From positions 186,001 through 250,000 of the forward strand of contig NZ_PPEG02000007.1 of the NCBI RefSeq assembly GCF_002899945.2: a stretch of 64,000 nt of DNA, in the 5' to 3' direction. Below are positions 15,815 to 24,598 of the stretch, in pieces. Under the pieces are notes generated by a model, which had not been told where the DNA came from, made no database searches, and was given only the letters and a program-made list of their open reading frames with translations. The position numbers and the translations under genes are program-made. Numbering within the stretch: the first letter of the stretch is position 1; each line of letters begins with the position of its first letter. The DNA comes from Chryseobacterium viscerum (GTDB taxonomy: Bacteria > Bacteroidota > Bacteroidia > Flavobacteriales > Weeksellaceae).

Positions 15815-17158
15815 ATGAAAATAGGATTAAAATGGATCGTTTCATTCTCTGTGATTACACTTGTTGCATTCGGAGGTTTATTCTGGAATCCGGCAGCAGA
15901 TATTCCTGATACACGCGAGTTTTTAAGCGAAGATAAAATTGTAGGGGCAGATGTCGCATGGATTTTGGCCGCTGCGGGGCTTGTCCTGTTGATGACGCCG
16001 GGGCTATCCTTTTTTTATGGAGGAATGGTAGGTCGGAAAAATGTGATTTCTACGATGTTGCAAAGCTTTATTGCTTTAGGAGTAATTTCTATTGTCTGGG
16101 TAGTCGTAGGATTTTCTTTATCTTTTGGAGAACCTCTGGGAATTACAATTGATGGGCAGCATTACGGAATTATTGGAAATCCATTAAGTTACCCCTTCTT
16201 TAGCGGCGTTGGAAATCTGCCCCATAAAATGATGGCGCCAACTATTCCCTTTATCCTGTTTGCCCTTTTTCAAATGAAATTTGCAGTAATTACACCTGCT
16301 ATTATTACGGGATCTTTTGCGGAAAGGGTTCGTTTTATTTCTTATCTTTTATTCATTGTCCTTTTCAGTATTTGTATTTATACACCGCTTTGTCATATGG
16401 TATGGCATCCTGATGGTCTTTTGAACAAATATTTTGGAGTAAAAGATTTCGCAGGTGGAACCGTCGTACATATGAGTGCAGGTTTTGCAGCACTTGCAGG
16501 AGCTTTGGTGGTAGGAAACAGGAAAAATCCGCATCATGAGCCTTCCAATATTCCCTATGTGCTTCTGGGAACTGGAATGTTATGGTTTGGATGGTTCGGA
16601 TTCAATGCAGGATCGGCATTGAGTGCTTCTGCTTCTGCAGCTACAGCTTTCGGAACCACTACCATTGCCTCCGCTTCAGCGATGCTGACTTGGATTTTTT
16701 TCGACAGGATCAATGGAAGAAGTGTATCTGCATTGGGAGCTTGTATTGGAGCTGTTGTAGGACTGGTGGCCATTACTCCCGGATGTGGCTTTGTAAGTAT
16801 TCAGGAAAGTCTTTTTATAGGATTTATCACGGCGATAGTTTCAAATGTGATGGTCAACTGGAAAGCTTTAAAGAAGATCGATGATACTTTAGATGTTTTT
16901 GCCTGTCATGGAGTGGGAGGGATTATGGGAATGATTCTTACCGCCATTTTTGCCCATGGTGAAAAAGCTAGCCTGCTTCATGGAGGTTTTGAGGTTTTTC
17001 TTCACCACATGGCTGCATTAATTTTGGTTTCTGCTTTCACCTTTTTGGGTTCGTTGCTTTTGTATAAAATTACAGACTCTATGATTACATTACGCGTTTC
17101 TGAAGAGTCTGAAAATAAAGGGCTGGATCTTTCTCAGCATGAGGAAAGTTTCAATTGA
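15815..17158 (+). CDS. amt: Ammonium transporter
   Basis: The 447-aa polytopic protein moves ammonium or ammonia across the inner membrane. Family marks include FFYGGMVGRKNVISTM, the FAGGTVVHMSAGFAALAGALVVG segment with the first pore histidine, WFGWFGFNAGSA, and the second pore histidine in DVFACHGVGGIMG. The frame opens at 15764, but the start at 15815 (MKIGLKW) gives a normal signal-like first helix, and a TAAATTTG box lies at about 15786 inside the longer version, which argues for the inner start. No glnK/PII gene is adjacent, which is unusual for amt in general. Confidence 0.9.
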   Translation: MKIGLKWIVSFSVITLVAFGGLFWNPAADIPDTREFLSEDKIVGADVAWILAAAGLVLLMTPGLSFFYGGMVGRKNVISTMLQSFIALGVISIVWVVVGFSLSFGEPLGITIDGQHYGIIGNPLSYPFFSGVGNLPHKMMAPTIPFILFALFQMKFAVITPAIITGSFAERVRFISYLLFIVLFSICIYTPLCHMVWHPDGLLNKYFGVKDFAGGTVVHMSAGFAALAGALVVGNRKNPHHEPSNIPYVLLGTGMLWFGWFGFNAGSALSASASAATAFGTTTIASASAMLTWIFFDRINGRSVSALGACIGAVVGLVAITPGCGFVSIQESLFIGFITAIVSNVMVNWKALKKIDDTLDVFACHGVGGIMGMILTAIFAHGEKASLLHGGFEVFLHHMAALILVSAFTFLGSLLLYKITDSMITLRVSEESENKGLDLSQHEESFN

Positions 17159-17159
17159 T

Positions 17160-17193
17160 AAAAAACAGGGCATGTTGATGATTCAATGCCCTG
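17160..17193 (-). terminator. Terminator of the azoreductase gene
   Basis: CAGGGCAT (17166-17173) and ATGCCCTG (17186-17193) form an 8-bp stem. The T-run is on the minus strand, so it serves the gene ending at 17229; it may also slow amt transcripts. Confidence 0.75.
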
Positions 17194-17228
17194 AGAAACT
17201 TTTAAAGTTTAAAAGATCTTTTATGATC

Positions 17229-17852
17229 TTAATGAATAGAATGAATCGCTTCAAAGATTTTATTTTTTGAATTTTCAAAAACTTCACCTCCAAACTCTTC
17301 ATTATCTAAAGAATGAATGGTGACATCTTTTACACCCATGATCCCGAAAATATGTTTCAGATAAGTTGTTTGAAAATTGATATGGCCATTCTTTTCATTT
17401 TCTCCGTATCCGGTATCACCCCGTGTTGAGAGGATAAAGAGTTTTTTATTTTCAAGGAGACCTACATAATCGCCATCCGGAACACCGGATCTGAATTTCC
17501 AGGTTTCATTGATCCGCATCACCTGATCAATATAAGCTTTCAATCCGGAAGGAATAGACCAGTTGTACATGGGAGTTCCGATCACATATACGTCATGTTC
17601 CTTAAGTTCCTGTATCAGTTCATTGCTAAGTTGTAAAGGCTTTTGGTTTTCCTCAGTCCTGTCTGTAGGTTTTTTGAACGCTCCTGCAATCCAGGATTCA
17701 TCAATATTGGGGATGTTGTCTGTTCCGGCTTCTCTGTAAGTAAAGGTGTCAAGAGGATATTGAGTTTTCCAGTTTTCAACGAAAAGCTGGGTCAATTTTC
17801 TGCTGTAAGATCTTTCACTTCTTACACTGGCATTAATAATCAATATTTTCAT
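17229..17852 (-). CDS. FMN-dependent NADH-azoreductase / flavodoxin-like quinone reductase
   Basis: The 207-aa flavodoxin-fold protein starts with the FMN phosphate loop INASVRSERSYSRKL, continues with the conserved GTPMYNWSIPSGLKAYIDQV and the STRGDTGYG loop around FMN. Members reduce quinones and azo compounds with NADH and protect against electrophiles. A Crp-type regulator gene ends 60 bases upstream on the same strand, so the two are probably cotranscribed. The precise acceptor is not known. Confidence 0.87.
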   Translation of the reverse strand: MKILIINASVRSERSYSRKLTQLFVENWKTQYPLDTFTYREAGTDNIPNIDESWIAGAFKKPTDRTEENQKPLQLSNELIQELKEHDVYVIGTPMYNWSIPSGLKAYIDQVMRINETWKFRSGVPDGDYVGLLENKKLFILSTRGDTGYGENEKNGHINFQTTYLKHIFGIMGVKDVTIHSLDNEEFGGEVFENSKNKIFEAIHSIH

Positions 17853-17912
17853 TTGCTAAGAATTTATAACAGCAAAATTCCTGATTATTTGTTCCTGAAA
17901 AATTGATCTAGT

Positions 17913-18491
17913 TCAAGAGGATTTATTTTTTTTACGAATTCGGCTGATAAATTCTGCGGAGACTCCCAGGTAGGAAGCAATCAAATACTGAGGAACTCTG
18001 GAGGAAATATCGGGATAAGTTTCCAGAAAATCATAATACTTTTGTTCCGCTTTCAGCATATGATTAAATACAACTCTTTTTTCAAGGGTTCCAAGATAAC
18101 CTTCCAGAATAATTCTGAAGTATTTTTCCAGGGATGGAATTTCCTTCAGTATTTTTTGAAAAGACAGATGGCTAATCTGTAAAAGCTTTGTTTTTTCTAC
18201 GGCTTGTATATTATAAATGGAAGGCTTTTGTTTTGAAAAACTGGCAATATCTGTTGCCCACCAATGGTCAATGGCTAGAAAGAGAATTTCTTCATTTCCG
18301 TTTTCCTCATTAATACAAAAAGCTTTTAAAACTCCCGAAATGATATAACTGTCATGACGGCATACTTCTCCGTTTCTTAATAGAAATTCACCTTTTTCCA
18401 ATGTTTTTTCTGTCCAGAAATTTTTAAAGGCAGCTATTTCTTCCGGACTTAATTGGACATGTTGCAGAATACTCTTAATTAATGTTTCCAT
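17913..18491 (-). CDS. Crp/Fnr family transcriptional regulator
   Basis: The 192-aa protein has an N-terminal cyclic-nucleotide-binding-like beta roll (about residues 20-120; GEFLLRNGEVCRHDSYIISG) and a C-terminal helix-turn-helix remnant (QYLIASYLGVSAEFISRIRKK). The cAMP-pocket signature is not complete, so the effector is unlikely to be cAMP, and no Fnr-type cysteines are seen. It resembles the many short Crp-like regulators of Bacteroidota. It lies directly upstream of the azoreductase gene and may control it. Confidence 0.83.
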   Translation of the reverse strand: METLIKSILQHVQLSPEEIAAFKNFWTEKTLEKGEFLLRNGEVCRHDSYIISGVLKAFCINEENGNEEILFLAIDHWWATDIASFSKQKPSIYNIQAVEKTKLLQISHLSFQKILKEIPSLEKYFRIILEGYLGTLEKRVVFNHMLKAEQKYYDFLETYPDISSRVPQYLIASYLGVSAEFISRIRKKNKSS

Positions 18492-18636
18492 TTAAAAAAA
18501 TGATTAAAAAGAACCGTGTAATGATAGATCTGATTAAAACTCATACCATCAGCTCATCTACAAAAATACTTATTTTATAGGCTGTCAAACCAAATAAATC
18601 TAAGGTTTTGCTATGCTTTTATTAGGATTTATCATG

Positions 18637-18644
18637 TATCTTTG
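18637..18644 (+). promoter_or_regulatory. Putative -7 box of sdaA
   Basis: TATCTTTG matches the Bacteroidota TAnnTTTG box 27 bases before the start codon. The nearest upstream TTTG is 26 bases away, more than the usual 19-21, so the -33 part is uncertain. Confidence 0.45.
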
Positions 18645-18670
18645 TTATTGAGGAAAATGACGAATTATTT

Positions 18671-20089
18671 ATGGAATCAATATCGGTTTTTGAAATTATT
18701 AAAGTAGGAATAGGCCCGTCCAGTTCGCATACGATGGGACCTTGGAATGCTGCAGCAGCATTTATCAGGATTATAAAAAGAGAAAGATCAATAGAAGAAG
18801 TTAAAGAGGTTTTTCTTGAATTTTTTGGCTCACTCGCAAAAACGGGAATCGGGCACGGAACTGATATTGCAGGAATGCTCGGTTTGAACGGGGAAGATTT
18901 TAAGACGATCAATACTTCAAAAATTGACGAAAAAATAGACTACATCAAAAATACTCAAACCCTTAATCTGGGAGGGGAGAAAATCATTCCATTTGTTTAC
19001 GGACATCACTTGATTTTAAATATGAAAAAGAGCCTTGATTTTCATCCGAACGGAATGATCTTCAGAGCTGTTTTTGAAGACGGAACAGAGCTTGTTCAGG
19101 ACTTTTATTCTGTAGGAGGTGGTTTCATTGCCAGCCAGGAAAAAAACTCTATCCAAAAGCAGTGTGTACGTACATTGTATCCTTGTCATAAAGCTTCGGA
19201 TATTGCAAAATATTGTGAGAAACTGGGATTTGATAAAATTTCAGACTTAATTTTCATGAATGAAGAAAGCTGGAGAACTCAGGAGGAAACGAGACAAGAA
19301 GCACTTTACATCTGGCAGCAAATCAAAGAATGCATCTACAAAGGTGTTAATAAAGAAGGAATTCTTCCAGGAGGACTGAATGTTACCCGAAGAGCTGCGG
19401 GAATCAACAGAAAATTGTTAGGAGACAAAATTTATAAAAATAAAGATGAATGGTTCCAGCAGGTAGTTGATGCCGAAGAAAATTTCACGAACATCAACAA
19501 ATGGATTGCCTGTTTCGCATTGGCTGTGAATGAAGAAAATGCAAGTTTCGGAAGAATTATTACCGCACCTACCAACGGGGCGAGTGGGGTGATTCCAGCT
19601 GTATTGATGTATGCTCAGGCGTTTACACCATTTACCAATGAAGATGATATTGTGAGATTCTTGCTTGTTGCAGGGGAAATTGGGACATTATTTAAGAAAA
19701 ATGCAACCATTTCTGCAGCAATGGGAGGTTGTCAGGCTGAGATCGGAGTTTCTTCTGCCATGGCTGCAGCCGGGCTTACAGAAATTCTGGGAGGAAGTGT
19801 AGGACAGGTATTGATGGCGGCAGAAATTGCAATGGAACATCACCTTGGATTGACATGTGACCCGATTAAAGGACTGGTGCAGATTCCATGTATTGAAAGA
19901 AATACAATGGGAGCGATGAAAGCGATTACAGCAGCCAATATTGCACTGGAAAGTGATCCTGCTAAGGCAAAAGTAACATTAGATGAGGTGATCCAGACGA
20001 TGTGGGAAACCGCTCAGGCGATGAGTGACCGTTTCAAAGAAACTTCCGAAGGTGGACTGGCTATTGCGGTAAACGTTCCGGAATGTTAA
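18671..20089 (+). CDS. sdaA: L-serine ammonia-lyase, iron-sulfur type
   Basis: The 472-aa single-chain enzyme converts L-serine to pyruvate and ammonia. The beta domain begins with GIGPSSSHTMGP (about residues 13-24), the hallmark of the iron-sulfur type. Three cysteines expected to hold the [4Fe-4S] cluster are in GGCQAE, TCDP and IPCIERN. The substrate loop PTNGASGVIPAVL is present. Length is normal for the fused alpha/beta form. A strong terminator follows, so it is monocistronic. It would supply pyruvate and free ammonium from serine. Confidence 0.93.
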   Translation: MESISVFEIIKVGIGPSSSHTMGPWNAAAAFIRIIKRERSIEEVKEVFLEFFGSLAKTGIGHGTDIAGMLGLNGEDFKTINTSKIDEKIDYIKNTQTLNLGGEKIIPFVYGHHLILNMKKSLDFHPNGMIFRAVFEDGTELVQDFYSVGGGFIASQEKNSIQKQCVRTLYPCHKASDIAKYCEKLGFDKISDLIFMNEESWRTQEETRQEALYIWQQIKECIYKGVNKEGILPGGLNVTRRAAGINRKLLGDKIYKNKDEWFQQVVDAEENFTNINKWIACFALAVNEENASFGRIITAPTNGASGVIPAVLMYAQAFTPFTNEDDIVRFLLVAGEIGTLFKKNATISAAMGGCQAEIGVSSAMAAAGLTEILGGSVGQVLMAAEIAMEHHLGLTCDPIKGLVQIPCIERNTMGAMKAITAANIALESDPAKAKVTLDEVIQTMWETAQAMSDRFKETSEGGLAIAVNVPEC

Positions 20090-20115
20090 CAAAGAAATTT
20101 ATTATAAAAAATATA

Positions 20116-20149
20116 AAATCCTTAGATCATAGGTCTAAGGATTTTTTTT
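20116..20149 (+). terminator. Terminator of sdaA
   Basis: AAATCCTTAGA pairs with TCTAAGGATTT (11 bp, 7-nt loop) and runs into eight T. Confidence 0.9.
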
Positions 20150-20170
20150 ATGAATGATGTGATCTGAAAA

Positions 20171-21802
20171 TTACTTTTTATTAAACAGATATTTCTTATC
20201 TCGTTGTATAAGTTCAAGTTGTCCTTTTTCAGGAATGAAAGTGATTTTCAAACCAGCTTGGTCAAACTTAAACTGATTTTTATCTACATATTCTAAAGCA
20301 AATTCCGGCTGCCCTGTTCCCTGAGCAAACAGAGTTTCGTTTTTGATAAATATCTTTAATCCTAAAGGAATATCTTTAGAAGTATAGTCTCCCGGAAATT
20401 TTTCCAACTCGGAAACAGGAGCTTTAATTGTATTAAAGGTAGGATATGAATAATCTCTGTCATATATAAAATTCAGAATGGCAACAAACATACTGTTGTG
20501 TGGGAAGTTTTCACCATTGATGCTCATCGCAAAAGATAACTGATCAGTTGGTTCATAAGATACCGTTGAATGTGTTCCTGCAGTATCTCCACCATGTCCG
20601 TATGCTACAATATTGTAAAAAGGCATCTTCATAATTCCGGAGCCGAAAGTTTTTTCATTCTTATCTGAAATCATCGTTGTCAAGGTTTCTTTTTTTATGA
20701 ATTGGCCATTAAATAATGCATTGGTGAAGATGTTAAGATCTTCCGTCGTAGAAACAATATCTCCTAATCCGATACAGTTATGAAAGTTGAAATCTTTCAC
20801 TTCAGTCCAGTTTCCTGCCTCTTGGTGATAAGATTTAAAAACATTTTCAGGATTATCAATGACCGAAAAGGTATGGTTCATTTTTGCTTTTTCCAGGATG
20901 TTTTCTTTTAAGATCTCATTATAAGGTTTGTTATGTAGCTTCTCCAAAATTCTGCTTAATAAAAAATATGCTGAATTGGAGTACCGTGTTTTTTCCCCGG
21001 GCTGGAAAAGGACTCCTTCTTTTTTTATAGCATTAATAATCGCTTTATCACCTACAGGTTTTTCGAAAAGCCAGTTATGAATGGATTTTCCTACATAATC
21101 TCCCAGTCCACTGGTGTGATTGAGCATATTCTTTAGGGTAATATTTTTGGAATTGGGAATATCAGGATAGAATTTTTCCAGTTTATCAGTTAAAGATAAT
21201 TTTCCTTTTTCTATAAGCTGATAGAGCATGACAGCAGTGATCAGTTTGCTCACAGATCCTATCTGGTATTGGGTGTTTTTATCATACGTAATATTTTTCA
21301 GCTGCTGCTGGCCAAAATTTCTATGATAGATTTCTGAACCATTCCTGAATATGGAGACACTGCCTATTCCCTGATTATTCTGAACCATATAATCCAGAAA
21401 ATCATCTATTTTCTTTGTGTTGATAGCCTTTCCATTGAGGTAAGGAACATCCTGACTTTTTTGAACATCCCTGAACAGATTTAAAGGGAGCGTTTTTCCA
21501 TTTTGGATAAAGTTTCCTTCAAAATGGTCTGTTTTATAAACTCCTTTATAGCTGGCATTTATTTCTTGTATCTCAAAATTCAGTTCATCGTTACTGAACT
21601 GGGTCTTATCAACGATAAAATCCCGGGTACTTTGTTTTGGACTGTTAAGAAAAGAGCTGTATCCTTCTTTTTCTTTTTTAATTTTGAAAATGATAGGAAG
21701 CTTCATGTTTTGGATATCCAGTTCACCGTTCCATATGCCTTCAATTTGGGCGTGACAAAGGTGTGCCAGAAAGACCAGCACTAGTAATAATTTGATTTTC
21801 AT
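20171..21802 (-). CDS. Serine hydrolase, beta-lactamase class C fold
   Basis: The 543-aa exported protein has a signal peptide (MKIKLLLVLVFLAHLCHA), a small beta-rich domain of about 100 residues, then a class-C-like serine hydrolase domain. The catalytic SxxK is S183-V-S-K186 in QIGSVSKLITA; the YxN motif is in RYSNSAYFLL; HTSGLGDY and a HGGDTAGTHS box resemble the third motif. The last 90 residues form a C-terminal beta domain (DUF-like) common in Bacteroidota relatives. It probably acts on peptides or peptidoglycan fragments, not on beta-lactams. It is the last gene of a three-gene operon with a membrane protein and DUF2089 protein. Confidence 0.85.
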   Translation of the reverse strand: MKIKLLLVLVFLAHLCHAQIEGIWNGELDIQNMKLPIIFKIKKEKEGYSSFLNSPKQSTRDFIVDKTQFSNDELNFEIQEINASYKGVYKTDHFEGNFIQNGKTLPLNLFRDVQKSQDVPYLNGKAINTKKIDDFLDYMVQNNQGIGSVSIFRNGSEIYHRNFGQQQLKNITYDKNTQYQIGSVSKLITAVMLYQLIEKGKLSLTDKLEKFYPDIPNSKNITLKNMLNHTSGLGDYVGKSIHNWLFEKPVGDKAIINAIKKEGVLFQPGEKTRYSNSAYFLLSRILEKLHNKPYNEILKENILEKAKMNHTFSVIDNPENVFKSYHQEAGNWTEVKDFNFHNCIGLGDIVSTTEDLNIFTNALFNGQFIKKETLTTMISDKNEKTFGSGIMKMPFYNIVAYGHGGDTAGTHSTVSYEPTDQLSFAMSINGENFPHNSMFVAILNFIYDRDYSYPTFNTIKAPVSELEKFPGDYTSKDIPLGLKIFIKNETLFAQGTGQPEFALEYVDKNQFKFDQAGLKITFIPEKGQLELIQRDKKYLFNKK

Positions 21803-21808
21803 GGTACT

Positions 21809-22390
21809 TTAAATAAAATTAGACATTATAATCTGGCAGGCTAAAGTAGTAACAAGCGATACTACTGCAAAAAGAACAATATGCTGCCATTTTTTGATAT
21901 TGGTTGCGGTTTTAAAGCCATTATAATAAATGACAATGCTGTAAATTAAAACAAGAATACTGAACATAGCCACAGCCATCATAATGCTGATATCAAGTAT
22001 AGGAATTGATTCAGTAGGATGCCTGGTATAGCTTATCATTGTTTTTTGCGCGTTCTCTATAAAAGGAATCTTGTTTATAGGCTGCAAAATAGCTAGAACA
22101 AGCTGTGAAAGTAAAACGGCATTGACAATATCGATAAGCCTTGTTCTGTTATTTAAGATTTTACCCAATATAAAAAGAATAATAATTGCAGAAGCAAAAC
22201 TTGCCGTGGTTATAATGGCTGCAGTTTGAAGAGAAATGTCTTTTACATTATCTATTTTATATATACTGGTGTAAGTAGTTTCCGTCCAATATCCAATTGC
22301 AATAGAAACCACTATTGTGAAGATTCCTACCAACAGGAGTAATTTTTCGTCAAATTTTTCAAACGGGTTGAAGATGGTTTTCCAGTTCAT
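21809..22390 (-). CDS. Five-helix membrane protein (Yip1-like)
   Basis: The 193-aa protein has about five transmembrane helices (near residues 18-35, 55-80, 90-105, 130-150 and 165-190) and a soluble N-terminus (MNWKTIFNPFEKFDEKLL) typical of Yip1-domain proteins in bacteria. The match is by layout, not by a sharp motif. It lies 6 bases before the serine hydrolase gene and 11 bases behind the DUF2089 gene, so all three are surely cotranscribed. The function is unknown. Confidence 0.65.
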   Translation of the reverse strand: MNWKTIFNPFEKFDEKLLLLVGIFTIVVSIAIGYWTETTYTSIYKIDNVKDISLQTAAIITTASFASAIIILFILGKILNNRTRLIDIVNAVLLSQLVLAILQPINKIPFIENAQKTMISYTRHPTESIPILDISIMMAVAMFSILVLIYSIVIYYNGFKTATNIKKWQHIVLFAVVSLVTTLACQIIMSNFI

Positions 22391-22401
22391 AAGATTGAGT
22401 T

Positions 22402-22674
22402 TTACAGATTGGTTTTCAGTTGATCGATCTTAGTAATGAGGTCATCCATTTTATTTCTCATGGTAGGATAGGATAGGCCTGCCTGTTTCGCCATTTCTTT
22501 GATACTTCCGCTAGACAGGAAAAAATTGAGAACAAAATCTTGTTCTTCGCGGTTTAGTTTAAGGAGTACCGGAAGTTTATAATCACCGCTTACTTCTGTC
22601 TTGCAGCTAGGACATTTCATCTGGCTTACGTTAAGCGTATTGTCACAACTTGGACAGACTATGGGTAGTTTCAT
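22402..22674 (-). CDS. DUF2089 family protein (zinc ribbon plus HTH)
   Basis: The 90-aa protein starts with a four-cysteine zinc ribbon, CPSC (residues 7-10) and CPSC (21-24), followed by a helical part, EEQDFVLNFFLSSGSIKEMAKQAGLSYPTMRNKMDDL, that reads as a helix-turn-helix. This is the DUF2089 layout. It is first in an operon with a Yip1-like membrane protein and a serine hydrolase, so it may be the local regulator, for instance of a cell-envelope response. That role is inference. Confidence 0.83.
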   Translation of the reverse strand: MKLPIVCPSCDNTLNVSQMKCPSCKTEVSGDYKLPVLLKLNREEQDFVLNFFLSSGSIKEMAKQAGLSYPTMRNKMDDLITKIDQLKTNL

Positions 22675-22821
22675 GGATTATATTTTTTACGAAAGTAATG
22701 TTTTTTTTAATAAAGTTAAAATGTTTTTTAATTTTGTTAAAATTTAATTGATGAAAGTGAATAAAAGTAAGTGCTGAAAGCTGGAAATACTATTAATAAA
22801 AATAATGGTATATAAAACATA

Positions 22822-22851
22822 AAACCCTTAGTCAGTAATGTCTAAGGGTTT
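22822..22851. terminator. Hairpin terminator behind tyrA
   Basis: AAACCCTTAG and CTAAGGGTTT form a perfect 10-bp stem with a 10-nt loop. It lies downstream of tyrA on the minus strand with TTTT following there. Confidence 0.75.
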
Positions 22852-22904
22852 CTTAATAAAATAAAAGTAAAAGCTGTCGGGCTTTTAGTGTCGTATATAG
22901 GTTG

Positions 22905-23747
22905 TTACCTTAAAATTCCTCTGATTCTATTGGCGTTGGTAATCAGTTCTTCAAGGTATTCATAGTTTTCTTTTTCGAGTGCAGACTTGAATTTTCTGAG
23001 CTGGGTGATATGTTCATTCAGAACATCCAGGACATTTTCTTTGTTCTGCTTAAAAATGGGAACCCACATTTCAGGATGTGACTTGGCAAGACGAACCGTA
23101 CTTGAAAAACCGGAACTGGCAAGCTGAAAAATGGTTTCTTCTTCACGTTCTTTTTCCAACACCGTATTGGCAAGAGCGTACGAGGTAATATGGGAAATAT
23201 GGGAAATATAAGCCGTATGGATATCATGATCTTCAGCGTCCATGTAGATCATATGCATGTCAAGAGCATCCACTACTTTTTCAACAGTGTTCAGCGCATC
23301 CTCTGCAGATTCTTCCTTATTGCATATAACGCCTGCTTTTCCTGCAAAACTCTCTGCAATGGCAGATTTTGGACCGCTGTTTTCTGTTCCCCACATCGGG
23401 TGGAAGGCTACAAATCTCGATCGTTTCGGGTGGTCTTTTACAGCTTTTACAATTCCTGCTTTTGTAGAGCCCGCATCCATTACCGTTTGATGGTCAGACA
23501 CAAGATCCAAAACACCTGGAAGTAGTTTTCTGGCTGCATCTACAGGAATGGCAAGGATAATCAGATCCGAATTTTTGATTCCCTGCTCCAGATCTGCTTC
23601 AGCATCAATTATCTTGAGATCTAAGGCATCATTGATGTGCTGTGTATTGTTATCGATTCCGTAAATGAAGCTGGCGATATTTCTCTCCCTTAATTTCAAG
23701 GCCATCGAACCTCCGATTAATCCTACTCCAATAATACTTATTTTCAT
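22905..23747 (-). CDS. tyrA: Prephenate dehydrogenase
   Basis: The 280-aa enzyme oxidises prephenate to 4-hydroxyphenylpyruvate with NAD for tyrosine synthesis. The nucleotide-binding loop is GVGLIGGS (7-14). Other family parts are DAGSTKAGI, FHPMWGTENSGP and HITSYALANTV. It lacks a fused chorismate mutase or C-terminal ACT domain, so feedback control by tyrosine must come from elsewhere. Its leader carries a promoter box at 23879-23886 and a strong terminator hairpin only about 20 bases before the start codon, which raises the question of attenuation. Other aromatic genes are not near. Confidence 0.9.
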   Translation of the reverse strand: MKISIIGVGLIGGSMALKLRERNIASFIYGIDNNTQHINDALDLKIIDAEADLEQGIKNSDLIILAIPVDAARKLLPGVLDLVSDHQTVMDAGSTKAGIVKAVKDHPKRSRFVAFHPMWGTENSGPKSAIAESFAGKAGVICNKEESAEDALNTVEKVVDALDMHMIYMDAEDHDIHTAYISHISHITSYALANTVLEKEREEETIFQLASSGFSSTVRLAKSHPEMWVPIFKQNKENVLDVLNEHITQLRKFKSALEKENYEYLEELITNANRIRGILR

Positions 23748-23767
23748 CTTTTTAAATTTTTTTAAAT

Positions 23768-23796
23768 AAAAAAACCTCGTCCTAGGACGAGGTTTT
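23768..23796 (-). terminator. Terminator hairpin in front of tyrA, possible attenuator
   Basis: AAAACCTCGTC and GACGAGGTTTT form an 11-bp stem with a CTAG loop, followed on the minus strand by seven T. It ends about 20 bases before the tyrA ATG. It could simply end the TMEM175 transcript, or act within the tyrA leader. Confidence 0.7.
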
Positions 23797-23878
23797 AAAT
23801 TATATTCATAAGAATCCCTATCCCAGATCTGAGTTAAAAATTCTATAATAATATGTTCCGTTGTTAAAATTCACTTAG

Positions 23879-23886
23879 CAAAGGTA
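23879..23886 (-). promoter_or_regulatory. Putative -7 box upstream of tyrA
   Basis: TACCTTTG on the minus strand matches TAnnTTTG. It would start a transcript with a leader of about 125 nt that includes the hairpin at 23768-23796. No good -33 TTG at the usual distance; TTTCG is closest. Confidence 0.4.
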
Positions 23887-23977
23887 AAAATATTTTTTAA
23901 ACGAAACGAAATTTCTTATCTAAATTATAAAGTTGTTTAAACTTTTATTTTTCTTCCTATATAAAGAGCTTACTTTA

Positions 23978-24598
23978 TTATTTGCCTCTTTTATTAAAAA
24001 AAGCAAAAGCATAATTTAGCTGAACTGCTATGATAGCGCCAATTCCTAAATATGGATTGATAAAGCATAATAAAGCCCCAATCAAATATGCGAGTTGAGC
24101 AACTATGATTCTTCTTTTAATGGCTTTTGAGACTTCATTTTTTGCTTCATCAGTAATGAAATCTTTTCTTTCAGCATAATTCCAGTTAATATATAGGGTA
24201 AGACCCAAAAGGAAAATATTCAGCCAATAAAGTCCAATGGCGAACTTATGATCTATATAATCTCCCAGGAATGCTGTAGTAAAAGGCAAAACTGAAATGA
24301 ACAAAAGAAAAAGCAAAGTGATCCAACTCAAGTTTCTATCACTTTCTTTGATGTGCTCAAATTGGGCCGATTGTCCCAGCCAAAATATACCTGCAGTCAT
24401 AAAACTTAGAAAATAGACTAGAAATTTTGGCATCAGCGTTAGGAATGCTGTGGCAAGCTCTGCTTCATTCCCTCCTATTTCCGGCACTTTGATTTCCAAT
24501 ACCAGAAGTGTCATTGCAACTCCGAATACGGCATCGCTGATTGCAATTAACCGGCCGGTATCTTTTCCTGCAATTTTATTGTAATTATTTGTTTTCAT
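23978..24598 (-). CDS. TMEM175-family potassium channel (DUF1211)
   Basis: The 206-aa membrane protein starts with the family signature RLIAISDAVFGVAMTLLVLEIKVPE (the xSDAVxA motif lining the pore) and has about six transmembrane helices: one in the signature, others near residues 50-70, 85-105, 120-140, 165-185 and at the end. Bacterial TMEM175 proteins are leak-type potassium channels. One six-helix unit per chain fits a tetramer. Its first 14 bases overlap the end of the upstream barrel-protein gene, so the two are coupled. Confidence 0.85.
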   Translation of the reverse strand: MKTNNYNKIAGKDTGRLIAISDAVFGVAMTLLVLEIKVPEIGGNEAELATAFLTLMPKFLVYFLSFMTAGIFWLGQSAQFEHIKESDRNLSWITLLFLLFISVLPFTTAFLGDYIDHKFAIGLYWLNIFLLGLTLYINWNYAERKDFITDEAKNEVSKAIKRRIIVAQLAYLIGALLCFINPYLGIGAIIAVQLNYAFAFFNKRGK

